A stretch of 64,000 bases of DNA from Blumeriella jaapii (Eukaryota > Ascomycota > Leotiomycetes > Helotiales > Drepanopezizaceae): contig VWND01000012.1 of NCBI GenBank assembly GCA_009599575.1, positions 248,001-312,000 of the forward strand, read 5' to 3'. The translations under genes and the position numbers were made by a program. Positions 24,139-34,290 of the stretch are shown here, piece by piece (position 1 is the stretch's first letter; the number at the start of each line of letters is the position of its first letter). Under the pieces are notes generated by a model, which saw only the letters and a program-made list of their open reading frames with translations, was not told the origin of the DNA and did not search any database.

Positions 24139-24440
24139 TGTCGTGCATAACTGAATAATCGATAAGAACCCTTACCGAAGGCTGGAACAAATGAATTATA
24201 TGCAATAAAATGTTACTTGTATTATTCTAAATCTGACTGGCGAGCTTTCCGCAGAAAACGGAAAGTTCGGGCTCGCTTAATCAATCGCTCGGAAAAACTA
24301 ATCTCCGAGAAAGCTCGTTATTACGTGACTACGAGCCTTTCCGAGCTCCAGAAACATCTAACTACTGAAAGCGTACAGGAAGAATAAATCTGGAACAAAA
24401 GAAATAAAAGAAAATAAAGAAATGTAAATATAGCGCAACA
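24139..24440 (-). repeat. Probable Copia 5' LTR (about 302 bp)
   Basis: The stretch is clearly less AT-rich than its surroundings and carries TGTCGTGC at its left and GCGCAACA at its right, an imperfect inverted repeat with TG...CA ends. It lies between Copia gag and the truncated family 1 copy G. The partner LTR is outside the window, so the limits are inferred. Confidence 0.5.
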
Positions 24441-24442
24441 AG

Positions 24443-25435
24443 TACGATAATAAATTTTAAGTTTTTTGGCTTAGCGAATCGTTATAATAAATTGTTTGAA
24501 AAAAGCGATAATATCGCGAATTTGCTAACGATCGTAGTTTCGGAATTCCGATTTCAAAGCTTTAACTAGCTTACGCCAGTTTCGAGCTCTAATAGCCTTT
24601 TATTTATTTATCGATTTAATAATATTTTTAATAATTAAGTTATAATAGCGAAAAAGTTTATCGAATATCTTAATTTTAAAAACTTCGAAATTCTTATAAG
24701 TTTTTTTATATTTCTCGATAAAATCGGTAACGTTAGCGCTATTAAATAAAAATGCACCAAAGGAGCCAAAAAAAAGCATGCGGCTTCGCATAAAAAAACG
24801 AAAAGCGTCGTTGTTTATAATATTAATAAAAGTATTAATAGGATTTGAATTAAATAAATAAATGTTTTTTGGAATTGCAAATTAAAGGTTTTTAATATAA
24901 AAAAAATCGTTTTTAATAAGGAAGCTATTAAAAAAGTTTTTGTATTTTTTAAAAAAATTAAATAAAATAAAATTACGTCCAAACATTTAGGTAATATATT
25001 AAAAAACTTGTTTTTTAATAAATTAATTAAATTAATATAATATTGTTGTATAATTTACGGTTTCGATATTCCGTGGCTCAGGCTAATATATATACAGCTA
25101 TTTTTTTATTATTTTTAATAAAAAGCCGTAAATTGTAATTGCCACAATTATAAAACGTAAAATCAAAAAATTAAGTTTTCGCTAAGCGTTTGACCAAAAA
25201 AGATTTAGTTTAAAAAGGCCGAGCGCAGCGGTCGAAGCGTACGAATTAATATTCGATTTGTTATTTTTAAATAAAAAAGCGATTTTCGAATTTTGAATTT
25301 CGCACGGTTCAGAATTGCCTGACCGTAATTTCAAACGTTTTTAAAATATATTGCACTTTTGTAATTTAATGATTATGCGCAAAATAAAAAAAGCTATTAA
25401 AAGTTTTTATATAATGCAGCTGCGAATAATATTAT
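24443..25435 (-). pseudogene. Family 1 copy G gag, N-terminal part
   Basis: The start codon equivalent is at 25435 (ATG decayed to ATA). The Gag core piece 24791-24600 is open (FIEKYKKTYKNFEVFKIKIF, then KLFRYYNLIIKNIIKSINK) and matches copies A and B. Truncated at the Copia junction. Confidence 0.75.
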
Positions 25436-25561
25436 ATAAAAAGTTTTTTAAGCCGTAGTAGCGAAATATTAAAATCGATTTTAACTGCGAATTTAAAAAA
25501 TGCATCGGCGAATATATAAAAACGAAACACCGAAATTTAAATTTTTACGTAGATTACTAAA

Positions 25562-25825
25562 TATAAAATAGATAGGAAAACCAGATTGATACGGCCATAT
25601 GTCGGTAAGTAAAATAATTTAAAGAATTCCTAAAAAAGATTAAAAAAAAAAAGAAAAATAAATAAAAGTATAAATTAAACTGCGTGCCTATAATACTATC
25701 TAAAGGGGTGCTTTGCTCTTATACCTGTTAAAGATAGTTAATGGCAGGAGGTCTCGGAGAAGTCCATGCCTCGATCATAGCTAAAACTACCAATTCCCAT
25801 TAATACAAAGTATTACCGTTTTACA
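25562..25825 (-). repeat. Family 1 copy G, 5' LTR (reverse orientation)
   Basis: It aligns with the reverse complement of the 267-bp LTR, with one small deletion near the inner (left) end. The outer (right) end TTTTACA is intact. Confidence 0.9.
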
Positions 25826-27060
25826 CTATTAAAACTCGAAACTGGCGTAAGCTAATTAAAACTTTAAAATCGGAATTTCGAAATTACGATCGTTAGCAAA
25901 TCCGCGATATTATCGCTTTTTTCAAACAGTTTGTTATAATAACTCGCCAAATCAAAAAACTTAAAGTTTATTATCGTATTTATACAAAGGTTTTTAACGT
26001 TTTCGTTAACAAAAAAGTTTTAAGCGAAATTAAGCAAAAAAAATTGTTTTTACTTGGCTTTTCAATTAGCATTCGCAACAAAATTATTAAGCATTTTAAA
26101 ATTAATAAACAAAACCTTGAAATTTTCGATTAGTATTCTAAATTTATAAAATTCGTTTTTAAACAAAACCAAAGCGAACGTATTATTAAAACTATAAATT
26201 AAAAAAAATCTCTCTTTTCTACTTATAAAAAAAACGTAAAAGCTTTAGTGCAAAAACATGCCCAGCTATTAAAAGTTACCGAAATTATTAAAAAACAACT
26301 AATTATTATATTATTTAATCGTTCTGCAAAACTTACTGGCTTAAAAAAACTTAACAAAAATATCGAAATTTTCGTATTAAAATTTACCGATATTAAAATT
26401 CAAAAATTTTAAAGCAAAATCGAAGATTTTATACAGCAGCAAAAAAAACTTCCTTACGTTAATTCGGATAATAAAAACGATTAAAATAGCTTTTTTAATA
26501 ATTATTTTTTTTAAAATGCGCGAAGCGATCAGCCTCGCCAAACCATCGTAAAAATAATAGCTGCCTAATAGCAATCTTTCCGTGCTAGCGATCAGAATCA
26601 GCGAAATACTAATTATAATAACGATTATTAAAAAAAAGAAAAAAACCAACGCGAAAACCAAAATCGCGGCTATTAAAATAATAAAAGTAATTATCAAAAC
26701 AAACCCCGTGATTTTAAATATAAATTCTGTAATATTAAAAAAATTTATTGCGAAAAATCTTATATTCGCTTTGAATGCAAAGCATTTAATTTTTGTATAA
26801 ATAATAATATTTGTTATATTAACAAATACGGAGCGATTTGCCTCGGACCGGTAAAAGCAGAAATAAACTCTTTTAATAAAGCTGAAAATCAAAACTGGTT
26901 AAATACTATTCGCTTAAAAATGAAAAATACGAAATAAAACAATTGTTTAAAAAACAAAAAAAATGCAAAAACGATTTTCACTAATAAAAAAAAACATTTC
27001 AAAAAGCGTACTAATCAAAAAGAAAACCTTTATTTCAAGCGTAAATAAAATTCAAATATA
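25826..27060 (+). pseudogene. Family 1 copy D gag, C-terminal part
   Basis: Starts at the helix just after the core (ARNWRKLIKTLKSEFRNYDR in related copies). The Cys-rich end is degraded: several Cys codons of the nucleocapsid now read Tyr, for example ICYINKYGAIC. RIP-type stops throughout. Confidence 0.7.
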
Positions 27061-28386
27061 TAAATAAAAAACAAATGCATTTATTGCTAATATAATTATC
27101 GTATTTGCAAATATTATAATTGTATAATTTAATCAGCGAATTATAAAAAAGCAAAATGCTTCTGTTTTAATCGCCAAACCAACTGATATAAAAAAAAACG
27201 TTAAAATCGAAAAGAAAAAAAATTTTGAAATTCGAAAAAAAGCCGATAAAACTATTAAAAAAACGCTTATAATAAAAAAAATTAACGACGATATAAAAAA
27301 TATCGATACCGACACTTCGATTTAAATTATTTAAAAAGTATCAGCTTTTAAACGCCTATTATTAATACGAAGCGAAAAATAAATCGACAAATATATTAAT
27401 TTCGAAGCCGTCGACGAAGCTATTAAAAAAATTATTAAACAAAAAATTAAATTAAAATTTAACGACTTATTTAATATAAAAAAAAGATTCGATAAAATTA
27501 TTAATAAACAAATCCCTGCATTAAAAAAAAACGAAAAAATTAAAATTATCCGAGGAAAAAATAATTTTAAATTAAAAAAAAACTAAAAAAAAATTTATAA
27601 TACCGCAGTTAATTTAGCCGATAAAAAGAAATCCTCGGAAAAAGTCAATCTTTTAGCTTTTGCTATAAAAACTCAAAAGTCAAAACGACGAAACTGCTTT
27701 TATACGGTTATAAAAGCATTAAAAATAAAAACAATATTCGAAAAAAATACGACCGCCTTTGTTTTATTCGATAATAAAACCGAAATCAATTATATAAATC
27801 AGAAAACGGCCGAAGCCAATAATATCCCGATTATCACCGACAAACGAATAATTTACACGACCGTTAATAGAAATATTATTAAGTTTAATAAAATTATGCG
27901 AAATATAAAAATCGACGTTAAAAGTATTATTATTTATAAAAACTTTTTAATAATAAAAAAATGCTTTTATTTTATTATTTTTAAAATACTTTAAATTTTA
28001 AAAAATTTCGTCAGTTTTAAATACACCGAAAACGGCCAGATGAAAGTCTTTTTCTGAAACTGGAACCGATTTTTTTAAAACCAAATTACCGTCGCCGGCG
28101 ATAAAGTTTTTCTAATCGACGTTTTATCGGAAAACGAATAGCCGGCTTTGGTTCTAAAACAAACGCTAAATTATAACAAAACCTGGAAAATATTTAATTA
28201 AAAGCATTTACGTCGCTAATCGAAATAGCACCGCGAATAAAATTAGCTAATATTAATATTTTTGGCTATTAATTCGGAAATAAAAATTTCGAAGATTTCG
28301 TTTTCGTATGAAACAAACCCGATTTACATATTTTATTTTTTTATATTAATATCAGCATTTTTTACAAACGCAAAGCTAATAAAATA
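27060..28386 (+). pseudogene. Family 1 copy D pol, part 1 (linker and protease)
   Basis: Includes the Lys/Glu-rich linker and the protease loop FVLFDNKTEINYIN near 27750-27790, in which the Gly after Asp-Asn is now Lys. The piece ends at a tac duplicated around the inverted-repeat element at 28385-28387 and 31004-31006. Confidence 0.75.
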
Positions 28387-28388
28387 CT

Positions 28389-28421
28389 TAGAGGCGCCTG
28401 TGGGTGGGATTACAACCGATT
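28389..28421 (+). repeat. Left terminal inverted repeat of the foldback-like element
   Basis: Begins TAGAGGCG and ends ACAACCGATT. It matches the reverse complement of 30968-31000 best over its inner 20 bases. Confidence 0.6.
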
Positions 28422-28619
28422 TAACACCGAGTCAAATCCGAGTTAACACTTGGCGTAAAATTAACTCCGAGTATAATCAAAGTTAATACGCGATTAAATG
28501 AAAATTAATCTTAGAATTATTAAAAATTAATAAATACAATAAATTATATAATAATTCAAAGCTTCGAAAAAAATATAAATCTTATACGAATTAGTTATTA
28601 TTTTTTATCAACGCTTTTA
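28422..28619. other. Unique AT-rich segment of the foldback-like element
   Basis: Contains two or three copies of a ttaacaccgag / aactccgag motif, then AT-rich sequence with no coding signal. Confidence 0.4.
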
Positions 28620-29590
28620 TTAATACCACCATTAATACTACTATTACCAACACTATTATCATCTCGTCGCTATCACTTCGTCGCCACCATTTCGCTGTCG
28701 CTATTATTAACACCATTATTAACACTACTATTATTATCATTACTAATACTACCACTTCGTCGCCGACATTTCGCTGCCACCACCTCGCTGCTATCATTTC
28801 GCTGCTATTATTTCGCTGCTATCATTTCGCTGTTATTATTTCGCTGCTATTATTTCGCTGCTATCATTTCGCTGCTATTACTTCGCTGCTACTATTATTA
28901 TTACTATTATTATTACTACTATTATTATTATTACTACTATTATTATCACTATTATCACTACCATTATTATTATTACTATTATTACTATTATCTCGCTGCC
29001 ACCACTTCGCTGTCACCATCTCGCTGCCATCATTTCGCTGCCACCACCTCGTCGCCACCACTATTATTACTATTACCATTACTACTATTATTACTATTAT
29101 TACTATTATTATCATTATTATTACTACCATTTCGCTGCCACCATTTCGCTGCCACCACTTCGCTGCTACCATTTTGCTGCCACCATCTCGCTGCCACCAT
29201 CTCGCTGCTATTATTTCGCTGCCATCACCTCGCTGCTATCACCATCACTATCATCACCACCATTACTACCATTACTATTATCATTACTACTATCATTACC
29301 ATTATTACCACCACTACCACCATTACTATCACTACCATCACCACCACCACTACTACTACTACCACCATTACCATCACTACTACTATTACCACCACTACCA
29401 CTACTACTACTATTACCACCATTACCACCACTACCACCATTACCACCATTACCATTATTACCACCACTATTACTATTACCATTATTATCACTACTACTAC
29501 TATTACTACCATTACCACCATTATCACTACTACCACTATTATCACCACCACCACCATTATCACTATTACCATTACTATTATTATTATTAT
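28620..29590 (+). repeat. Left arm: triplet and 14-bp minisatellite repeats (pyrimidine-rich strand)
   Basis: Irregular runs of att, acc and atc triplets are interspersed with blocks of the 14-bp unit (tcgctgccaccatt type). The long His/Tyr and Val/Met frames here are only translations of the repeats. The arm is the inverted counterpart of 29690-30440. Confidence 0.85.
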
Positions 29591-29626
29591 TTCGCTAATA
29601 CTATTTTGCTAGAAAAATAACGAAAA

Positions 29627-29666
29627 GCCGAACAACCGAACAGCCGAATAGCCGAACAGCCGAATA
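29627..29666 (+). repeat. Five tandem copies of an 8-bp unit (gccgaaca) in the spacer
   Basis: Successive octamers gccgaaca, accgaaca, gccgaata, gccgaaca, gccgaata sit in the loop between the two inverted arms. Confidence 0.8.
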
Positions 29667-29689
29667 AACTGGGTAATTACAATAGTAGC

Positions 29690-30440
29690 AGCGAAATGAT
29701 AGCAGCGAAATGGTGGCAGCGAAATGGTAGCAGCGAGGTGGTGGCAGCGAAATGGTGGCAGCGAGGTGGTGGTGGTAATAGTAATAATAGTAATGATAAT
29801 AATAGTAGTAATAATAATAATAATAATAGTAATAATGGTAATAATAATAGTAATGGTAGTGGTGATAATAATAATAATAGTGGCAGCGAGATGGTGGCAG
29901 CGAGATGGTGGCAGCGAAATGGTGGCAACGAAATCGTGGCAGCGAGATAGTGGTGGTAATAATAATAATAATGGTGGTGGTAGTAATAATAGTAATGGTG
30001 GTAATAATAGTAATGGTGGTAGTGGTAATAATGGTGGTAATAGTAATAATAATGGTAATGGTAGTAATGGTAGTAATAGTGGTGGCAGCGAAATGATAGC
30101 AGCGAAATAATAGCAGCGAAATAGTAGCAGCGAAGTGGTGGCAGCGAGGTGGTGGCAGCGAAATAATAGTGGTAATAGTGATAATAATAGTGGTAGTGAT
30201 AATAATAGTAGTAATGGTAATAGTGGTAGTAATGATAATAATAATAATGGTAATGGTAGTGGCAGCGAAGTGATAGCAGCGCGGTGGTGGCAGCGAGGTG
30301 GTGGTGGCAGCGAAATGGTGGCAGCGAAATAATAGCAGCGAAATAATGGCAGCGAGATGGTAGCAGCGAGATAATGGCAGCGAAATAGTGGCAGCGAGAT
30401 GGTGGCAGCGAAATAATAGCAGCGAAGTAGTGTTAGCGGA
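29690..30440 (+). repeat. Right arm: 14-bp minisatellite (tggcagcgaaatgg) and triplet repeats (purine-rich strand)
   Basis: Tandem 14-bp units alternate with runs of aat, ggt and agt triplets; one unit translates in successive frames as AAKWWQRN-like text. It is the reverse complement in type of 28620-29590, so a transcript could form a long imperfect hairpin. Confidence 0.85.
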
Positions 30441-30544
30441 AATATTATTTAGTATAATATTAAATAAACGTGGTTTAATATAAAATTTTTAATTTAAATT
30501 CGAAAAGTTTGGTATATATTAAATATCGATTTAATTTAATTGTA
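30441..30544. other. Unique AT-rich segment between right arm and palindrome array
   Basis: No repeat or coding signal visible; AT-rich like 28500-28600 on the other side. Confidence 0.4.
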
Positions 30545-30975
30545 TAAATTTGTTTCGGTATTAACACCGAATATAATCGGTATTAATATCGATTATATTC
30601 GGTGTTAATAAATATAATCGATATTAACACCGAGTATAATCGGTATTAACACCGATTATATTCGATATTACCGATTATATTCGGTGTTAAATCGTCACAC
30701 ATCGATGTAAAAGTAAACCGCGCCACTTCGGTATTAACACCGATTAGCAACCGATTATACTCGGTTTTAAAACCGATTATACACCGATTATAATCGGTTA
30801 TATAAAACCGATTATAATCGATTATAATCGAATTAAAACCGGTTATAATCGGTGTATAATCGATTATAATCGGTGTATAATCGGTTTTAAAAACCGATTA
30901 CAATCGGTGTATACCCGGTTTTAAAACCGATTATAATCGGTGTATACCCGGTTTTGCAACCGGGTATAATCGGTT
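30545..30975. repeat. Array of short palindromes (accgattataatcggt and variants)
   Basis: Roughly twenty related palindromic units, including ACCGATTATAATCGGT and the motif ttaacaccga, are packed in both orientations. A few related motifs occur near the left terminus, so the array is strongly asymmetric between the two ends. Confidence 0.8.
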
Positions 30976-31000
30976 GTGATCCGACCCTAGATAAGCCGTA
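30968..31000 (-). repeat. Right terminal inverted repeat of the foldback-like element
   Basis: Its reverse complement begins TACGGCTTATC and ends ACAACCGATT, pairing with 28389-28421. Confidence 0.6.
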
Positions 31001-31006
31001 CGGTAC

Positions 31007-31839
31007 GATTCGTAAATTTTAGCGAATCCGATAAAAATATTTCCGGAAAAATAAACGATTAATTTGAAAAAAATAAAATAATAAAACCATTTTAATCAAT
31101 TATTAACGAATTCGAAAGATTTATTATCGGCCGATTTTCCAGCTTATTATTTAACAGCCGATTAACAAAAAAACGATTTAATAAATTAATAATCGAAATT
31201 TAACTTTTGCTAAAAAAAAAAAAGATTTTATACGAAATCTTACGCAATCAGGAAAAAACTATAGTTTTCGATTTTACTAAAATAAGCCAATTCAGCTTTA
31301 ACGTTACGTTTTATATCGATATCAAAACCGTGCTTTACGAAACCTCGCAAAAAAAAACTTTTTCAGTTTCTAAAGCTTTTCAAAATAAAATAGTCGAAAT
31401 ACTGAAAAAACGAATTAAACAAAAGATTTTCGAATTTTGCTACGGCTTATACAAAAACAAATAGTTTATCGTTGCGAAAAAAAAAAAGCATTTACAAACT
31501 TATTATCGCAATCGTCGAAATAAACAAAATAACGATACGAAACGCTAATATGCTATTTAACGTCGATTAATTTTCAAACGAATTCGCAAAACTAACGATC
31601 GCTTTTTTTTTCGATCTGTTTTCAGGCTACGACTATTTAATACTTAACCCACGATTTCGAAACATAACGGCAATTTAAATTCCAATCGATTTATTACGCA
31701 TAACGAAAATTTTTATAAAAGCTATTAATTCAATCGTTTAATTCGTAAAAATCGTATATAAAATTTTTATAATTTGCATTTTTAATATTTTTTTTTTTAC
31801 GTTAACAACGTTAAAATAGAAATTTTTAAATTATATTAT
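31007..31839 (+). pseudogene. Family 1 copy D pol, part 2 (RT N-terminal half)
   Basis: Resumes the frame interrupted at 28386. An open stretch at 31207-31464 reads LYEILRNQEKTIVFDFTKIS, NVTFYIDIKTVLYETSQKK and KKRIKQKIFEFCYGLYKNK, the region upstream of the RT fingers. The RT box at 31798 reads YVNN, with both Asp codons now Asn. It is cut at 31839 by copy B. Confidence 0.8.
31836..31839. repeat. 4-bp target site duplication ttat of copy B
   Basis: The same ttat follows the right LTR of B at 54436-54439, where copy D RT resumes. Confidence 0.8.
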
Positions 31840-32106
31840 TGTAAAACGGTAATACCTTGTATTAATAGGAGTTGATAGTTTTAGCTATAATCGAGGCATA
31901 AACCCCTCCGAGACCCCCTGCCACTAACTATTTTCAACAAGTATAAGAGCAAAGCATCCCCTTAAATAATACTATAGGCACGCAATCCAATTTATACCTT
32001 CACTTATTCTTCTTTTCTTTTCTTCAATCTTTTCTAGAAATTCCTTAAATTATTTTACCTACCGATATATAGCCGTATTAATCTGGTTTTCCTATTTATT
32101 TTTACA
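31840..32106 (+). repeat. Family 1 copy B, 5' LTR (267 bp)
   Basis: Starts TGTAAAACGG, ends TTTTACA. The outer start is better preserved than the inner end (gtattaatctgg, tatttattttt). Confidence 0.95.
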
Positions 32107-32232
32107 TTTAATAATCTACGCAAAAATTCAAACTTCGGTGTTTCGTTTTTATACACTCGCCGATGCATTTCTTAAATTCATAATCAAAATCGATTCCGAT
32201 ATTTCGCCATTACGGCTTAAAAAACCTTTTAT

Positions 32233-34290
32233 ATAATATTATTCGCAATTGCATTATATAAAAAACTTTTAATAACTTTTTTTATTTTGCGCACAATTAT
32301 TAAATTACAAAAATATAACATATCTCAAAAACGTTTGAAATTACGGTCAGGCAATCCTAAACCGTGCGAAATTTAAAACTCGAAAATCGGCCTTTTGTTT
32401 AAAAATAACAAATCGAATATTAGTTCGTACGCTTCGACCGCTGCGCTCGGCCCTTCTAAACTAAATCTCTTTTAATCAAACGCCTGGCGAAAACTTAATC
32501 TTTTGATTTTACGCTTTATGATTATAGCAATTACAATTTGCGGCTTTTTATTAAAAGTAATAAAAAAATGGCTGTACGTATATTAGCCTGAACCACGAAA
32601 AATCGAAACCGTAAATTATATAGCGATATTATATTAATTTAATTAACCTACCAAAAAACAAGTTTTTTAATATATTATTTAAATATCTGGACGCAATTTT
32701 ATTTTATTTAATTTCTTTAAAAAACACAAAAACTTTTTTAATAACTCCTTTATTAAAAACGATTCTTTTTATACTAAAAACCCTTAACTTCCAATTTTAA
32801 AAAACACTTATTTATTTAATTCAAACCCTACCAACACTTTCGCTAATATTATAAACAACGACGCTTTTCGTTTTTTTATGCCAAGCCGCATACTTTTTTC
32901 TGGCTCCTTTAATATATTCTTATTTAATAGCGCCAACGTTACCGATTTTATCGAAAAATATAAAAAAATCTGTAAAAATTTCGAAATCTTTGAAATTAAA
33001 ATATTCGATAAACTGTTTCGTTATTATAATTCAACCATCAAAAATATTATTAAATCGATAATTAAATAAAAAGTTATTAAAGCTCGAAACTAGCGTAAGC
33101 TAATTAAAGCTTTGAAATCGGAATTTCGAAACCACGATCGCTAGCAAATCCGCGATATTATCGCTTTTTTTAAACAGTTTATTATAACAACTCGCCAAAC
33201 TAAAAAACTCAAAGCTTATTATCGTACTTATACGAAGGTTTCTAACGTTTTCGTTAATAAAAAAGTCTTAAACGAAATTAAGCAAAAAAAATTGTTTTTA
33301 TTTAGCCTTTCAACCAGCATTCGCAATAAAACTATTAAATATCTTAAAATTAATAAACAAAACTCTGAAACTTTCGATTAATATTCCAAATTTATAAAAT
33401 TCGTTTTCAAACAAAATCAAAGCGAACGTATTATTAAAACTATAAACCAAAAAAAATTTCCTTTTTTTATTTACAAAAAAAACGTGAAAGCTTTAATGCA
33501 AAAACATGCCCAATTATTAAAAATTACCGAAATCGCCAAAAAACAATTAATTATTATATTATTCAATCGTTTTGCAAAACTTATAAGCTTGGAAAAGCTT
33601 AACAAAAATATCGAAACTTTCGTATTAAAATTTACCGATATTAAAATTCAAAAACTTTAAAGCAAAATCGAAAGTTTTATATAATAACAGAAAAAACTCT
33701 TTTACGTTAATTCGAATAATAAAAACGATCAAAATAGCTTTTATAACAACTATTCCTTTCAAAATGCGCAAAGCGATCAATTTCGCCAAGCCATCGTAAA
33801 AGTAATAGCTGCCCAATAGCAATCTTTCCGTGCTAGCGATTAAAATCAGCGAAACGCTAATTATAATAACGAATATTAAAAAAAAAAAAAAACCAACGCG
33901 GAAATCAAAATCGCGGCTATCAAAATAATAAAAATAATTATTAAAACAGACTCCGTAGCCTTAAATATAAATTTTGTAATAATAAAAAATTTTACTGCGA
34001 AAAACCTTATATTCGCTTAAAATGCAAAATATTTTATTTTTGTATAAACAATAAAATCTGTTATATTAACAAATACGAAGCGATTTGCTTCGGACCGACG
34101 AAAGCAGAAATAAACTTTTTTAACAAAGCTGAAAACCAAAGCTGATTAAACATTATTCGCTTAAAAATAAAAAATACGAAATAAAACGACTGCTTAAAAA
34201 ACAGAAAAAATGCGAAAACGATTTTTATTAATAAAAGAAAAACATCCCCGAAAGCGTATTAATTAAAAAAAAAACCCTTACCCCAAATAT
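32233..34290 (+). pseudogene. Family 1 copy B gag
   Basis: The start codon equivalent at 32233 is ATA. The core is open at 32878-33069 (MPSRILFSGSFNIFLFNS, then FIEKYKKICKNFE). The hydrophobic N-terminal helix is legible upstream (near 32490-32560). The Cys-rich C-terminal region is partly lost. RIP-type stops throughout. Confidence 0.7.

Larger units (their letters stand above)
1..24440 (-). mobile_element. Ty1/Copia retrotransposon, minus strand, 3' end outside window, interrupted
   Basis: Read on the minus strand, the order is gag with a zinc knuckle (about 24100-22560), the integrase HHCC region (21807-21619), integrase core (21600-21425, continuing 2786-2550) and a Copia-type RT with a YVDD box near 455. 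Gag, integrase, then RT is the Ty1/Copia order. The element is cut at 2787-21419 by a family 2 Ty3/Gypsy element; removing that insertion and one copy of its taccg duplication restores a continuous integrase frame. The 3' LTR lies left of the window. Reading frames are closed by many TAA/TAG codons of RIP type, so it is dead. The right edge abuts a truncated family 1 copy (G), which suggests Copia inserted into G. Confidence 0.85.
24441..25825 (-). mobile_element. Family 1 copy G, minus strand, 5' end only
   Basis: On the reverse strand it aligns with the first 1.38 kb of copy A (5' LTR, leader, Gag N-terminal half). Homology stops at about 24441, where the Copia LTR begins; the rest of G probably lies left of the Copia element, outside the window. 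Its right edge (LTR end at 25825) is followed at once by mid-Gag sequence of copy D, so G inserted into D. Confidence 0.85.
28388..31003. mobile_element. Foldback-like inverted-repeat microsatellite element, about 2.6 kb
   Basis: It interrupts copy D pol cleanly: tac is present at both junctions, and the D sequence continues exactly as in copies A, B and C. Its ends carry imperfect 33-bp terminal inverted repeats (28389-28421 and 30968-31000) sharing GGGT, GGAT and ACAACCGATT. Inside, a left arm of C/T/A triplet repeats with a 14-bp unit (28620-29590) is mirrored by a right arm of the complementary G/A/T repeats (29690-30440) around a 100-bp spacer. A palindrome array lies toward the right end. 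There is no credible protein. Unlike everything around it, CpA and TpG sites are intact and abundant, so it shows no RIP. This fits a non-autonomous foldback-type DNA transposon, but the family is unknown to me. Confidence 0.7.

Noticed and set aside
26377..26892. 171-codon minus-strand frame with hydrophobic text, repeated at 39752-40270, 63503-63931, 8763-9017 and 33625-33822
   Set aside because: It is the antisense shadow of family 1 gag; the sense strand carries the Gag homology and the frame recurs only because the element does.
29174..29620. Long His/Tyr-rich and Val/Met-rich frames, and neighbouring Asn/Ser/Gly-rich frames (28591-30332)
   Set aside because: They are translations of triplet and 14-bp repeats in all frames; no sequence complexity and no start context, so not genes.
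28388..31003. CRISPR array or telomere-like repeat
   Set aside because: Units are not separated by unique spacers of constant length and do not match TTAGGG-type repeats.
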